Made by a program: the position numbers and the translations under genes. Positions 41,411 through 55,896 of a stretch of DNA of 64,000 nucleotides are shown piece after piece; position 1 is the stretch's first letter; every line of letters begins with the position of its first letter. The notes beneath the pieces were generated by a model. It was not told the DNA's origin. It saw only the letters and a program-made list of their open reading frames with translations, and did no database searches. Origin of the DNA: Kitasatospora cineracea (GTDB taxonomy: Bacteria; Actinomycetota; Actinomycetes; Streptomycetales; Streptomycetaceae); contig NZ_RJVJ01000001.1 in NCBI RefSeq assembly GCF_003751605.1, forward strand, positions 2,418,001 to 2,482,000, written 5' to 3'.

Positions 41411-41919
41411 GCCCCTGACCTCCCCGCCGGACGCAGCGTCGGCGAACGCCGCAGCGCCTCCAGCGCCCGCGAACTCTGGCTCTTCACGTTCCCGCTGGAA
41501 CACCCCAGCTCGGCAGCGGTCTGCTCGACCGACAGATCGCAGTAGTAGCGCAGCACCACCGTCGCCCGCTGCCGCGGCGGCAGCGCCGCCAACGCCTCCC
41601 GCAGGTCGAGCGACACCGCCAGGTCCGGCCCCGCGGCCGCCGCCCCCTCCGGCGTCCGCGCCGCGGGCCTGGTCCGCCGCCACCACGCGGTGCGCTGCTC
41701 GGCCAGGAAGGTGTTCACCAGCACCGTCCGCGCGTAGCCGTCCCGGTTCTCCGCCCGGCCCGCCCGCCCCCAGTGGGTGTACAGCTTGGTGATGCTCTCC
41801 TGCACCAGGTCGTCCGCGCGGTGCCAGTCCGCGCACAGCAGGTACGCGACCTTTCGCAGCCAGACCGCCCTGGACGCCACGAACGCGGTGAACTCCTCGT
41901 CCCGCGTCAGCTCCGCCAT
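41407..41919 (-). CDS. SigE-family ECF RNA polymerase sigma factor
   Basis: 170 residues from ATG 41919, with GGAGGGG about 10 nt upstream. Region 2 is FTAFVASRAVWLRKVAYLLC and DLVQESITKLYTHW; region 4 is LPPRQRATVVLRYYCDLSVE with the helix-turn-helix AAELGCSSGNVKSQSSRALE. This is the SigE-family (Streptomyces-type ECF) of about 170 residues. Its partner is the membrane protein encoded immediately downstream with overlap. Target promoters are unknown. Confidence 0.93.
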   Translation of the reverse strand: MAELTRDEEFTAFVASRAVWLRKVAYLLCADWHRADDLVQESITKLYTHWGRAGRAENRDGYARTVLVNTFLAEQRTAWWRRTRPAARTPEGAAAAGPDLAVSLDLREALAALPPRQRATVVLRYYCDLSVEQTAAELGCSSGNVKSQSSRALEALRRSPTLRPAGRSGA

Positions 41920-42012
41920 CCCGGCAGCCCCTCCTTCCCCAAGACCGGCGGCGCGACCGCACCACCGCCCCCCTGATGCCGCCCGCCCCCGGGAAGGTTG
42001 CACCCGATTACG

Positions 42013-42018
42013 TAGGCT
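42013..42018 (+). promoter_or_regulatory. -10 box (TAGGCT), leaderless promoter of the 42026 gene
   Basis: TAGGCT is followed by seven bases (mostly C) and ATG 42026; there is no ribosome binding site. Confidence 0.6.
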
Positions 42019-42025
42019 TCCCCCC

Positions 42026-42640
42026 ATGCCGAACGGCCGCTACTCCCTCCACGACCCGCACGACGGAACCCCGCTCGGCGAGGAGCGCTTCCAGTGCGCC
42101 CCCGGCCCCGCCGGCTGGCGCTACGTCGCCAAGCGCTACCGCCCCGACGGCACCGTCCAGGGCACCACCGACCTCACCCTGGACGCCCGCCACCGCCCGA
42201 TCCGGCTCGAACTCCGCTCCGGCGGCTGGCAGGTCCGCGGCGGCGCGCTCGAAGGCGTCCACTGGGTCCGCTCCGACGCCGCCGGCGGCGGAGAGGCCAC
42301 CGAGGGGGAGGACCGGGCGCACGCCTTCACCGGCGACTCCCCGGCCTTCCTGGTCGCCACCGCCCGACTGCTCGCCCTCGACCCCGGCGCCGACGCCCGG
42401 ATCCGCCTGGTCTCCTTCACCGGCGACGCCCTCGCCCCCCGCACCCTCGACCAGGGCTGGCAGTTCCACTCCGTCCAGGACCACCCCACCGACAGCGGCC
42501 CGCTCCCGGTCGAGCACTACCGGGTCACCGACCTCGACACCGGCGAGGTCCGCGACCTCCACCTCACCGGGGACGTCCTGCTCGGCGCCCCCGGCATCGA
42601 ACTCGAAGAACTCGACTCCCCGCCCAACCCGCGCCGCTGA
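42026..42640 (+). CDS. Conserved hypothetical protein
   Basis: 204 residues, probably cytoplasmic, with no signal or membrane segment. It reads as a beta-rich protein: GWRYVAKRYRPDGTVQGTTD, LTLDARHRPIRLELRSGGWQ, GVHWVRSDAAGGGEATEGED, YRVTDLDTGEVRDLHLTGDV. The alternation of strands recalls putative glycolipid-binding or lipocalin-like folds, but I cannot name a family. It is divergent from the SigE-family sigma gene (106-bp gap between starts) and convergent with the RDD gene. Confidence 0.8.
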   Translation: MPNGRYSLHDPHDGTPLGEERFQCAPGPAGWRYVAKRYRPDGTVQGTTDLTLDARHRPIRLELRSGGWQVRGGALEGVHWVRSDAAGGGEATEGEDRAHAFTGDSPAFLVATARLLALDPGADARIRLVSFTGDALAPRTLDQGWQFHSVQDHPTDSGPLPVEHYRVTDLDTGEVRDLHLTGDVLLGAPGIELEELDSPPNPRR

Positions 42641-42643
42641 GCC

Positions 42644-42667
42644 GCGGGCCCCGTTCCTCCGGCCCGC
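42644..42667. terminator. Hairpin between convergent genes
   Basis: GCGGGCC (42644-42650) and GGCCCGC (42661-42667) form a 7-bp stem with a 10-base loop in the 35-bp gap between convergent stops. Confidence 0.5.
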
Positions 42668-42675
42668 CGAACCGC

Positions 42676-43707
42676 TCAGGCCGGCGGCGCGAACCCGCCC
42701 GCCGGACCGGACTCGACCGGCGCCGGGGGCACGGGCGACGCCGTGGACGCCGTCGGCTTCTCGAACGCCACCGGCTGCGCCGGAGCCTGCGGGTACCCGA
42801 GCTGCCGCACCGGCTGCCCCGGCCCCTGGCCCGGCACCTGCGGCGGCACCGGCACCGGCACCGGCACCGGAGCCTGCTGGAACGGCACCGCGCCGTACCC
42901 CGCCGGCACCCCGTACCCGGTCTGCGCCGCGTAGGCCGCCATCGCCGCGGCCGACGCCCGCTCCCACTCCCGGCGCTGCCGCTCCATCGACACTGCCCCC
43001 AGGTACACCAGCGACGGCAGCCCCGCCGGCACCGGCCACCCCGTCCGCTGCGCCAGGTCCGCGGCCAGCCGGTCGCCCAGCCCCGCCGCCACCGGCTGGT
43101 CCAACTCGTGCATCCGGCTCAGCACCTGGCGCGACGACAGCCACAGCCCGTCCGGCACCGCGGACAGGTCCAGCGCCACCAGGTCCGCGCCCAGCGCGTG
43201 CATCACCTGCGGCGGCACCGGCGGCACCGACCCCTGGTCCCGGGCGCTCTGCGGCAGCCGCTCCCGGACCACCATCGTCCCGCCGAAGATGTCACCGAGC
43301 CGGCGCCCCTTCACCGAGATCAGCGCGGACAGCACCGCGGGCAGCGCGAACAGCCCGAAGTCGATCACCCCGACCAGCCCCCGCACCAGCGCGTGCCGGA
43401 ACCGGATCGGACCGCCGTCCATCCGCACCACCCGCAGCCCCAGCGCGACCTTCCCCAGCGACCGCCCGTGCGACAGCGTCTCGACCAGCACCGGCAGCAG
43501 CACCGTGCAGAACACGAACACCGAGATCTCGAACGCCATCACGGCGGCCATCTCCAGGTCGGAGAGCCCCAGCATCAGCCCCACGCTCAGGATGAAGTAC
43601 GCCATCACGTACACCACCCAGTCCAGCAGCCGGGCCAGCGCCCGCGACGGCAGCTGCGCCGTCCGCAACCCCAGGACGACCGCCTCGCCGGTCACCAGCT
43701 CGCTCAC
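42676..43707 (-). CDS. RDD family membrane protein
   Basis: 343 residues from GTG 43707. The N-terminal ~155 residues are an RDD domain: LPSRALARLLDWVVYVMAYF (the R and D residues), a second helix (AFEISVFVFCTVLLPVLVET), GRSLGKVALGLRVVRMDGGP and a third helix (GVIDFGLFALPAVLSALISV). A cytoplasmic helical region and a Pro/Val/Gln-rich tail (APVPVPVPVPPQVPGQGPGQ) follow. It is divergent from the SpoIIM-like gene; such RDD/SpoIIM/DUF58/MoxR sets recur in actinobacteria and are thought to form a membrane assembly of unknown role. Confidence 0.88.
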   Translation of the reverse strand: MSELVTGEAVVLGLRTAQLPSRALARLLDWVVYVMAYFILSVGLMLGLSDLEMAAVMAFEISVFVFCTVLLPVLVETLSHGRSLGKVALGLRVVRMDGGPIRFRHALVRGLVGVIDFGLFALPAVLSALISVKGRRLGDIFGGTMVVRERLPQSARDQGSVPPVPPQVMHALGADLVALDLSAVPDGLWLSSRQVLSRMHELDQPVAAGLGDRLAADLAQRTGWPVPAGLPSLVYLGAVSMERQRREWERASAAAMAAYAAQTGYGVPAGYGAVPFQQAPVPVPVPVPPQVPGQGPGQPVRQLGYPQAPAQPVAFEKPTASTASPVPPAPVESGPAGGFAPPA

Positions 43708-43947
43708 GCCACCCACCCGCTCCACTCCGCGGCCCGCCGGCGACCCCACGTCGCACGGCCCGACCCCCTCGACCAACAGCGGCAAACATAAGGCCGGGCA
43801 CCCTCCGCGGGTAACCCCGGTCCGACGCTTCCGGCATCCCCCGGCACACCGCCCGCCCGCTCTGGCAAGCTAAGCCCCGCAACCAGCCCGGCCGCACACC
43901 AACCAGTGCCCGCCGCCCGCCCCACCGCGCCCCCGGAGAGAGCAGCC

Positions 43948-44952
43948 ATGGACCTGGACGTCTTCGTCGCCGCCCACCAGGCCGAGTGGCACCGGCTGGA
44001 GGTCCTCAGCAGCCGCCGACGGCTCACCGGTGAGGAGTCCGACGAGCTGATCGCCCTCTACCAGCGCGCCACCAGCCACCTCGCCCAGGTCCAGGCCGCC
44101 GCCCCGCACCCCGGCGTCGAGGGCCGGCTCACCACCCTGGTCGTCCGCGGCCGCAACGCCGTCGCCGGCGCCCGCGCCTCCTCCTGGCGCGACGCCGCCC
44201 ACTACTTCACCGCCGGCTTCCCCGCGATCCTCTACCGCACCCGCCGCTGGTGGCTCACCGTCGGCGCGCTCTCCTTCCTCCTCAGCGCCGTGGTCGCCTG
44301 GTGGACGGGCACCCACCCCGAGATGATCAAGTCCCTGCTCTCACCCGAGCAGTACGAGCAACTCACCAAGCCCGGCGGCGAGTTCGAGGCCTACTACACC
44401 GAACACCCCTCGGCGAACTTCGCCGCCCAGGTGTGGACCAACAACGCCTGGGTCGCCGCCCAGTGCCTGATCTCGGCCGTCCTGCTCGGCATCCCGGTCC
44501 TGTACATCCTGCTGGTCAACGTCCTCAACCTCGGCAGCGGCATCGGCATCATGGCCTCCGCCGACCACCTCCAGCTCTTCCTCGGCCTGCTCATCCCGCA
44601 CGGCCTGCTCGAGATCACCGCGATCTTCGTCGCCGGCGGCCTCAGCCTCCGCCTCGGCTGGACCGTCATCGACCCCGGCCCCCGCACCCGCACCGTCGCC
44701 CTCGCCGAAGAGGGCCGCGCGGTCATCGGCTCCGTCATCGGCCTCACCGCCGTCCTCATGGTCACCGGCTTCATCGAGGGCTTCGTCACCGGCTCCGCCC
44801 TCCCCAGCTGGCTCCGCATCGGCATCGGCCTCACCGTCGAAGCCCTCTTCCTCCTCTACGCCCTGGTCCTCGGCAAGCACGCCGCCACCGCCGGCGAGAC
44901 CGGCGACGTCGAAGCCGCCGACCGCACCGAACACCAGCCGATGGTCGGCTGA
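43948..44952 (+). CDS. Stage II sporulation protein M-like membrane protein
   Basis: 334 residues with about six membrane helices. MDLDVFVAAHQAEWHRLEVL and RRLTGEESDELIALYQRATS form the conserved N-terminal helical part, followed by FTAGFPAILYRTRRWWLTVG, the SpoIIM-type core QVWTNNAWVAAQCLISAVLL, GIPVLYILLVNVLNLGSGIG and IPHGLLEITAIFVAGGLSLR with the conserved HG-E motif. ATG 43948 has GGAGAGAG 9 nt upstream. In firmicutes SpoIIM acts in peptidoglycan remodelling at engulfment; in actinobacteria the role is unproven. Confidence 0.9.
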   Translation: MDLDVFVAAHQAEWHRLEVLSSRRRLTGEESDELIALYQRATSHLAQVQAAAPHPGVEGRLTTLVVRGRNAVAGARASSWRDAAHYFTAGFPAILYRTRRWWLTVGALSFLLSAVVAWWTGTHPEMIKSLLSPEQYEQLTKPGGEFEAYYTEHPSANFAAQVWTNNAWVAAQCLISAVLLGIPVLYILLVNVLNLGSGIGIMASADHLQLFLGLLIPHGLLEITAIFVAGGLSLRLGWTVIDPGPRTRTVALAEEGRAVIGSVIGLTAVLMVTGFIEGFVTGSALPSWLRIGIGLTVEALFLLYALVLGKHAATAGETGDVEAADRTEHQPMVG

Positions 44953-45026
44953 CCGCCCGCACCGCACTCCGCTCGGGGCCCTGGCAGCCCTCGGAGGTTT
45001 CTAGGGGCCCTTGCCGCTTCCGATGA

Positions 45027-45047
45027 CGCGCCGCTTGCTGCGGCGCG
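45027..45047 (+). terminator. Terminator hairpin before the rRNA operon
   Basis: CGCGCCGC (45027-45034) and GCGGCGCG (45040-45047) form a perfect 8-bp stem with a 5-base loop, 75 bp after the SpoIIM-like gene, shielding the rRNA promoters from read-through. Confidence 0.6.
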
Positions 45048-45105
45048 GCGTGGTCATGGACGCCCCGCCAAACCTGGTAGCCTGATGATCAACCCGGCGG
45101 GACCA

Positions 45106-45134
45106 TTGACGTGATTCCTATGGGCTAGTAGGTT
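45106..45134 (+). promoter_or_regulatory. rRNA operon promoter
   Basis: TTGACG (45106-45111) and TAGGTT (45129-45134) are separated by an ideal 17 bp, about 450 bp upstream of the 16S gene. Weaker -10-like boxes TAGCCT (45078-45083) and TAAGCT (45343-45348) suggest additional tandem promoters, as is normal for Streptomyces rRNA operons. Confidence 0.7.
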
Positions 45135-45139
45135 TGAAC

Positions 45140-45584
45140 GGTTGGGAGCGACTGGACATACAGTCCGCCCGAGCGTAGTGTCTACGACACCGCCGAAGCG
45201 AGGCAGCGCGTCCGAGAGGATGCTGGCCCGGTTCCGGCAAAACCCCGAAGCAGAGCAGTGCAGAGCTTTTGATAAGGTCTGCAGCGAAGTCGAAGGAATT
45301 CCCACTCCAGCGGGAATGGAAATCAGAGCGAAAAACCTCTGGTAAGCTGGAAACACGAAAGAACGAAGCGCCCGGAGGGTCCGCAGGAATGCGGTCCGAA
45401 GGAAGTGTCCGTTCCTTGAGAACTCAAACAGCGTGCCAAAAGTCAACGCCAGATATGTTGACATCCCCGGCCTCGACGTCTCGTCGGGGTTGGAGATTCC
45501 TTTTGAAGTAAAACACTAGCGAGGACGCAGTGCACGGGGCCGCCTTATTCCGGTGGCTGCTGTGCCGCTCTTTCGTGGAAGCAT
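45140..45584 (+). ncRNA. rRNA operon leader
   Basis: No gene lies here. The leader is less GC-rich than the rest of the window. It contains TTGAGAACT (45416-45424), which recurs in the 16S-23S spacer (47352-47360), probably as part of antitermination or processing signals, and TTGACA (45458-45463 region) without a clear -10 partner. Bases near 45555-45572 are partly complementary to 47101-47117 just after 16S, a likely RNase III processing stem. Confidence 0.6.
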
Positions 45585-50487
<4,903 letters not shown>

Positions 50488-50569
50488 TCAGTTGCTCGCG
50501 TCCACTGTGTTGTTCTGAAACAACGACCCCCGCCGGAGGGATCCGGCCGGGCGGCGACAGTTTCATAGT

Positions 50570-50689
50570 GTTTCGGTGGTCATAGCGTGAGGGAAACGCC
50601 CGGTTACATTCCGAACCCGGAAGCTAAGCCTCACAGCGCCGATGGTACTGCAGGGGGGACCCTGTGGGAGAGTAGGACGCCGCCGAACA
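50570..50689 (+). rRNA. rrf: 5S ribosomal RNA
   Basis: About 120 nt beginning GTTTCGGTGGTCATAGCG and ending GACGCCGCCGAAC; the two ends pair to form helix I. The internal CCGAACCCGGAAGCTAAGCC is the conserved 5S core. It lies 82 bp after 23S. Confidence 0.97.
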
Positions 50690-50699
50690 ATCATTGTGG

Positions 50700-50732
50700 G
50701 AAAGCCCCCTGACGGGAAGTCAGGGGGCTTTC
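50700..50732. terminator. rRNA operon terminator
   Basis: A perfect 14-bp inverted repeat (50700-50713 and 50719-50732) with a 5-base loop; the stem ends in CTTTC. It begins 11 bp after 5S and is shared with the convergent nucleotidyltransferase gene. Confidence 0.9.
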
Positions 50733-50738
50733 TCGCGT

Positions 50739-51548
50739 TCAGCTGTCGGCGCTTTCCAGTGCGGCCTTGAGTTCGGCGAACAGGGCGGTCGGAGGGCGCC
50801 GGCCGTGGTGGGCGGCGATGGTGGTCCACAGACGTTCGCCGAGGACGGTGGCGGCGCGTAGGGCGGTGGTCAGGGCTTGGGGGGTGGCGGGGGCGGTGGT
50901 GGTGCGGAGTTCTGCGGTGGTGGTGGGGGAGAGTTCGCGTTCGGCGGCGCGGGAGGGGGTGAGCCAGTGGGTGGTGGAGTTCTCGGCCAGGCGGGCCATC
51001 CAGAGGAGGTGGCGGTGGGCGTGGCCGAGGGCGTCCCAGGCGCGGAGGTGTTCGCCGCGGGCGGTCAGGTGGTGGGTGAGGACCAGCCAGTTGGCGAGCG
51101 GGTCGCAGTACTCGGCGATGATGCCGGGGTTGTCGAGGTCGGGGACGTAGCGCAGGGGGAGGGAGTCCAGGACGGGGGCCAGGGCGCCGCTGCGGTCGAC
51201 CAGCAGCATCCGGTCGGTGGTGGCGCCGCGGGCCGGCCAGGTGGCGACGGTGGGGATCTCGTCGGCGGTGGTGAAGTGGAACTCGCCGCGGACCAGGCCG
51301 GGGAAGAAGGCGACGTGGGAGCCGAACTCGTTGAGCAGGACGTAGCTGGTGGGGGCGATGGCACTGCACCAGGCGGTCGGGTCGATCTCGGTGCGGCGTT
51401 CGGGGGTGAAGAACAGCCAGAACTCGATGTCGCTGTGGGCGTCGGCCTCGCCGGCGGCGAAGGAGCCGTACATCAGGGCGGCGTCCAGGCCCGGGTCGGC
51501 TTCGCAGGCCGCGCGGACGCGGGCGATCAGCTCTTCTTGATACAGCAT
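50739..51548 (-). CDS. Lincosamide nucleotidyltransferase-like protein
   Basis: 269 residues from ATG 51548 (TTG 51560 would add four). The N-terminus MLYQEELIARVRAAC with LDAALMYGSFAAGEADAHSD and IEFWLFF follows the pattern of Lnu(B)/Lnu(F) enzymes: GS followed by the DxE catalytic pair of the nucleotidyltransferase superfamily. YVLLNEFGSHVAFFPGLVRG-EFHF also recalls Lnu(B). Length matches that family (about 267). Such enzymes adenylylate lincomycin or clindamycin; whether this one does is untested. Other antibiotic or small-molecule nucleotidyltransferases remain possible. It is convergent with the rRNA operon. Confidence 0.75.
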   Translation of the reverse strand: MLYQEELIARVRAACEADPGLDAALMYGSFAAGEADAHSDIEFWLFFTPERRTEIDPTAWCSAIAPTSYVLLNEFGSHVAFFPGLVRGEFHFTTADEIPTVATWPARGATTDRMLLVDRSGALAPVLDSLPLRYVPDLDNPGIIAEYCDPLANWLVLTHHLTARGEHLRAWDALGHAHRHLLWMARLAENSTTHWLTPSRAAERELSPTTTAELRTTTAPATPQALTTALRAATVLGERLWTTIAAHHGRRPPTALFAELKAALESADS

Positions 51549-51615
51549 CCGGGCATCCAAGCAGCCGTGGCCGGGGCGGGCAACGGGGTTGCGGGGGCCG
51601 GGGGGTGACGGTGGG

Positions 51616-52929
51616 TCAGAGGCGGCCGGCGGCCTTGAGGGCGAGGTAGGCGTCGGCGAGGGCGGGGGCGATGGACTCGGGCGGGGCGTCCAGGACGGTG
51701 ATGCCGCGGCGGGTGAGGAGGTCGGCGGTCCGGCGGCGGTCGGCGCGGGTCTGTTCGGCGGCGGCGGCGCCGTAGACGTCGCGGACGGTGATGCGGGGGG
51801 CGTGCGCGAGTTCGTCCAGGCGCGGGTCGGCGACGGAGGCGAGGACCACCTCGTGGCGCTTGGTGAGGAGCGGGAGTTGGGGGAGCAGGCTCTCCTGGAT
51901 CTGGTGGGCGTCGAGGCCGGTGAGCAGGACGATCAGGGAGCGGTGCGGGGCCATCCGGAGGGCGGTGGAGGTGAGGGCGCGCAGGTCGGTCTCGATCAGG
52001 GCGGGTTCGAGCAGGGACATCGCGTCGGTGAAGGCGGGGAGCACCTCGGCGGGGGAGCGGCCGGCGACGGCGGCGCGGCGGTGGCGGTCGTGGGCGAGCA
52101 GGTCGACCCGGTCGCCGGCCTTGGTGGCGAGGGCGGTGAGCAGCAGGGCGGCGTCGAGGGCGGCGTCCAGGCGGGGGGCGTCGCCGACGCGGCCGGCGGA
52201 GGTGCGGCCGGTGTCGAGGACGATCAGGACGTGGCGGTCGCGTTCGGGGCGCCAGGTGCGGACGGCGACGGTGCTGCGGCGGGCGCTGGCGCGCCAGTCG
52301 ATGGAGCGGACGTCGTCGCCGGGGAGGTACTCGCGCAGGGAGTCGAACTCGGTGCCCTGGCCGCGGGTCAGGACGGAGGTGCGGCCGTCGAGTTCGCGCA
52401 GGCGGGCGAGGCGGGAGGGGAGGTGCTTGCGGCTGGTGAAGGCGGGCAGGGCGCGGATCCGGCAGGGGGCGTCGAGGGTGGCCTGGCGGCCGGCCAGGCC
52501 GAGCGGGCCGAGCGAGCGGACGGTGACCCGGCCGGCGTGGTGGTCGCCGCGCCGGGTGGGGGCGAGCGGGGTGGTGAGGCGGCGGCGTTCGCCGGCCGGG
52601 ACGGTGACGGTGTGCCGGGAGGCGGTGGTGGCGGTGCCGGGGGCCCAGGCGGAGGGGTACCAGGCGTCGCGGATCCGGGCGCGCAGCGGGCGGCCGGAGG
52701 GGTTGGCGACGAGCAGGTCGACGGTGGTGGCCTCGCCGAGGCGGACGGTGGGGTCGCCGGAGCGTTCCAGGGTGAGGCGGCGGACCGGGGCGGCGAGCAG
52801 CAGGTCGGCGGTGACGGCGGCGAGCAGGGGCAGCATGACCACGCCGATGCCCGTCCAGGAGGGGAGGAGCAGACCGACCAGGAGGGCGCCGAGGGCGGCG
52901 ATGAGGGCCGTTCGGCCGGTCAGGGCCAT
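51616..52929 (-). CDS. DUF58 domain membrane protein
   Basis: 437 residues. Two adjacent N-terminal helices (LIAALGALLVGLLLPSWTGI and VVMLPLLAAVTADLLLAAPV) are followed by a beta-rich part and the DUF58 signature GTEFDSLREYLPGDDVRSID-W with HVLIVLDTGRTSAGRVGD, a von Willebrand A-like domain (MIDAS-like DTGRTS). DUF58 proteins are encoded next to MoxR ATPases, which may remodel complexes containing them. It follows moxR by 73 bp on the same strand. Function unproven. Confidence 0.9.
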   Translation of the reverse strand: MALTGRTALIAALGALLVGLLLPSWTGIGVVMLPLLAAVTADLLLAAPVRRLTLERSGDPTVRLGEATTVDLLVANPSGRPLRARIRDAWYPSAWAPGTATTASRHTVTVPAGERRRLTTPLAPTRRGDHHAGRVTVRSLGPLGLAGRQATLDAPCRIRALPAFTSRKHLPSRLARLRELDGRTSVLTRGQGTEFDSLREYLPGDDVRSIDWRASARRSTVAVRTWRPERDRHVLIVLDTGRTSAGRVGDAPRLDAALDAALLLTALATKAGDRVDLLAHDRHRRAAVAGRSPAEVLPAFTDAMSLLEPALIETDLRALTSTALRMAPHRSLIVLLTGLDAHQIQESLLPQLPLLTKRHEVVLASVADPRLDELAHAPRITVRDVYGAAAAEQTRADRRRTADLLTRRGITVLDAPPESIAPALADAYLALKAAGRL

Positions 52930-53002
52930 GGGGTGGCTGGGCTCGCTTTCTGGGGGTGGGGACGGCGGCGGGCCGGGGCGCGGGGCCCCGGCCCGGGTTG
53001 GG

Positions 53003-53985
<983 letters not shown>

Positions 53986-54007
<22 letters not shown>

Positions 54008-55218
54008 TCCATGTCGTCGAGGTCGTCGGCGAGCCGCAGCAGTGCGGCGTCGTCGGTGGGGGCCGGGCCGTACAGCAGGTGCTGGAGGTCGGCGGCGGGG
54101 CGTCCGAGCCGGGCGGCGGCGGCCTCGGTGAGGGCGGCCGGGTCCGGGTCCCCGGTGGTGTGCGGGAGGCCGAGGGCGGCGGCGGCCCGGCGGCGGGTGG
54201 CGCGGCGCAGGGTCTCGGCGGCGTGGCCGCGGGCGTTCGCGCGGTGGTAGAGCCGGGCGCGGCCCTCGGTGGTCTCGGAGGCGCGGACCACGGCGGGCAG
54301 CTGTTCGGTGAGCACCGGGCCGAGGCGGCGGGCGCGCCAGGCGGCGGCGAGCAGGCCGGCCAGGGCGAGCTGGAAGGTGGCCCAGTACCAGCCGTCCGGG
54401 ATGAAGTCGCCGAGCGTCCTGGGCTCGTCGTCGGCGGTGGTGTAGGCGGTCGGGGCGAGGGTCTGCCAGACCAGGTGCGGGCGGGCGCCGAGCAGGCCGA
54501 GGGAGAGGGCGGCGTTGCCCTCGTGGTCGAGGGCCTCGTTGGTGAGCGGGGCGCCGGTGCCGAGGACGACCACCTGCTGGTCGCCGCGGGTGCGGCTGAC
54601 CAGGGTGTCGTGGTCGGCCTTCGGGTAGCAGCCGGTGTCGCCGGGGCGGCCCTCGTAGCCCTGGCCGCCGAGGGTGGCGGCCCCGGCTCGGGAGGCTTCG
54701 GGCAGCGGGCAGGACGGGGGGAGGGCGGTGGAGGTGCCGGTGTCGGCGGAGGTGCCCTCGATGCCGGGGGCGAAGGCGTTCAGGACCGGCTGGTCGGGGG
54801 CGACCAGGACGAGGCGGCTGCGGTGGCCGGGGGTGAGGGCGGCGAGGCTCGCCAGGTCGTGGTAGGCGAGTTCGGCGGGGCGGGTGAGGACGACGGTGGT
54901 GTCGTCGGCGCGCAGGGCGGCGCCGAGTTCGGCGGCGCTGGTGGCGGTGCGGGAGTCGATGCCGTGCTGCCGGAGCAGCTGGTCGACGGCGCGGGTGCCG
55001 CGGGGGTCGCCGGAGCGCGGGTCGAGCGGGTCGTAGCTGGAGTTGCCGGGGATGCCGGCGACCAGGGTGCCGACCAGGACCAGCACCAGGGCGGCCAGCA
55101 GCCACCAGCGGGAGCGCCGCCACAGGGCGCGCAGGGGGGCGCGGGGTGCGGGCGGCGCGGCGGGGGCCGCGGGGGCCTCGGGCGCGGCGGTGGCGGGCGG
55201 CGGGGCGGTGGCGGTCAT
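53986..55218 (-). CDS. DUF4350 domain membrane protein
   Basis: 410 residues. An Ala/Pro-rich cytoplasmic start is followed by one helix (RWWLLAALVLVLVGTLVAGI), an extracellular DUF4350 domain resembling a GATase-like fold (DPRGTRAVDQLLRQHGIDSR, TTVVLTRPAELAYHDLASLA, VVVLGTGAPLTNEALDHEGN), a second helix (YWATFQLALAGLLAAAWRAR) and a cytoplasmic C-terminal helical region. Its stop overlaps the MoxR start, and its start overlaps the DUF4129 stop, so all belong to one operon. Confidence 0.88.
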
Positions 55219-55892
55219 GCGGGTCCTCCGCCGGCCGGGACGGGCGTGGGACGGGTGCGTCCGAGGGCGTGGTCGAGGTCGGCGAGCAGCCGGTAGGCGG
55301 CTTCGTCGGCGGGGCGCTCGCCGAACGCGATGTCGTCGAACAGCCGTGCCGCGGAGGCGAGTTCGGTGGCGTGCCGGGGCAGGGCGCGGCCGGCTTCGGC
55401 GGCGGCCTCGTCGGCGGTGCGGCCGGGGCGGGGGGAGAGCACGGTGCGTTCCTCCAGGCCGCGGACCAGGGCGCGCATCTGGTCGCGGACGGCGTCCGCC
55501 CAGGCGCCGGCGGCGGCGTGCGCGGCGGCGTCGGCGCGGTGCCGGGCGGCGCTGCGCGGTCCTTCGGCGCCGGCGAACAGGCTGCCGTCGGAGCGGGCGG
55601 CGCGGCGGGGTGCGCCGTAGCGCCACCAGGCGAGGCCGGCCAGGGCGAGCAGGACGACCAGCAGCACGACGAGCGCGGCGTTGCCGCCGCCGCCGAGCGG
55701 TGCGGCGACGCCGTCGAAGGCGCGGCCGATCTGGCGGCCGATCCAGTCCATGACGCGTTCGACGATGCCGGGTTCGTGCTGGTGGTAGACGGCTTTGCGG
55801 AGTTCCTCGTGCGCGGCGTCGCGGGCGGCGTCGCGCGGTACGTCGACCGGGGCGCCGTCCGCGAGCAGCGCCACCGTCCCCCGGGTTCCCAT
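55215..55892 (-). CDS. DUF4129 domain protein
   Basis: 225 residues with a central membrane helix (ALVVLLVVLLALAGLAWWRY) near residue 75 and a C-terminal DUF4129 domain (WADAVRDQMRALVRGLEERT, LPRHATELASAARLFDDIAF, PADEAAYRLLADLDHALGRT). This domain is found in many proteins encoded beside MoxR/DUF58. It starts five bases after the upstream gene's stop and ends with an ATGA overlap into DUF4350. Function unknown. Confidence 0.88.
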   Translation of the reverse strand: MGTRGTVALLADGAPVDVPRDAARDAAHEELRKAVYHQHEPGIVERVMDWIGRQIGRAFDGVAAPLGGGGNAALVVLLVVLLALAGLAWWRYGAPRRAARSDGSLFAGAEGPRSAARHRADAAAHAAAGAWADAVRDQMRALVRGLEERTVLSPRPGRTADEAAAEAGRALPRHATELASAARLFDDIAFGERPADEAAYRLLADLDHALGRTRPTPVPAGGGPA

Positions 55893-55896
55893 CTGG

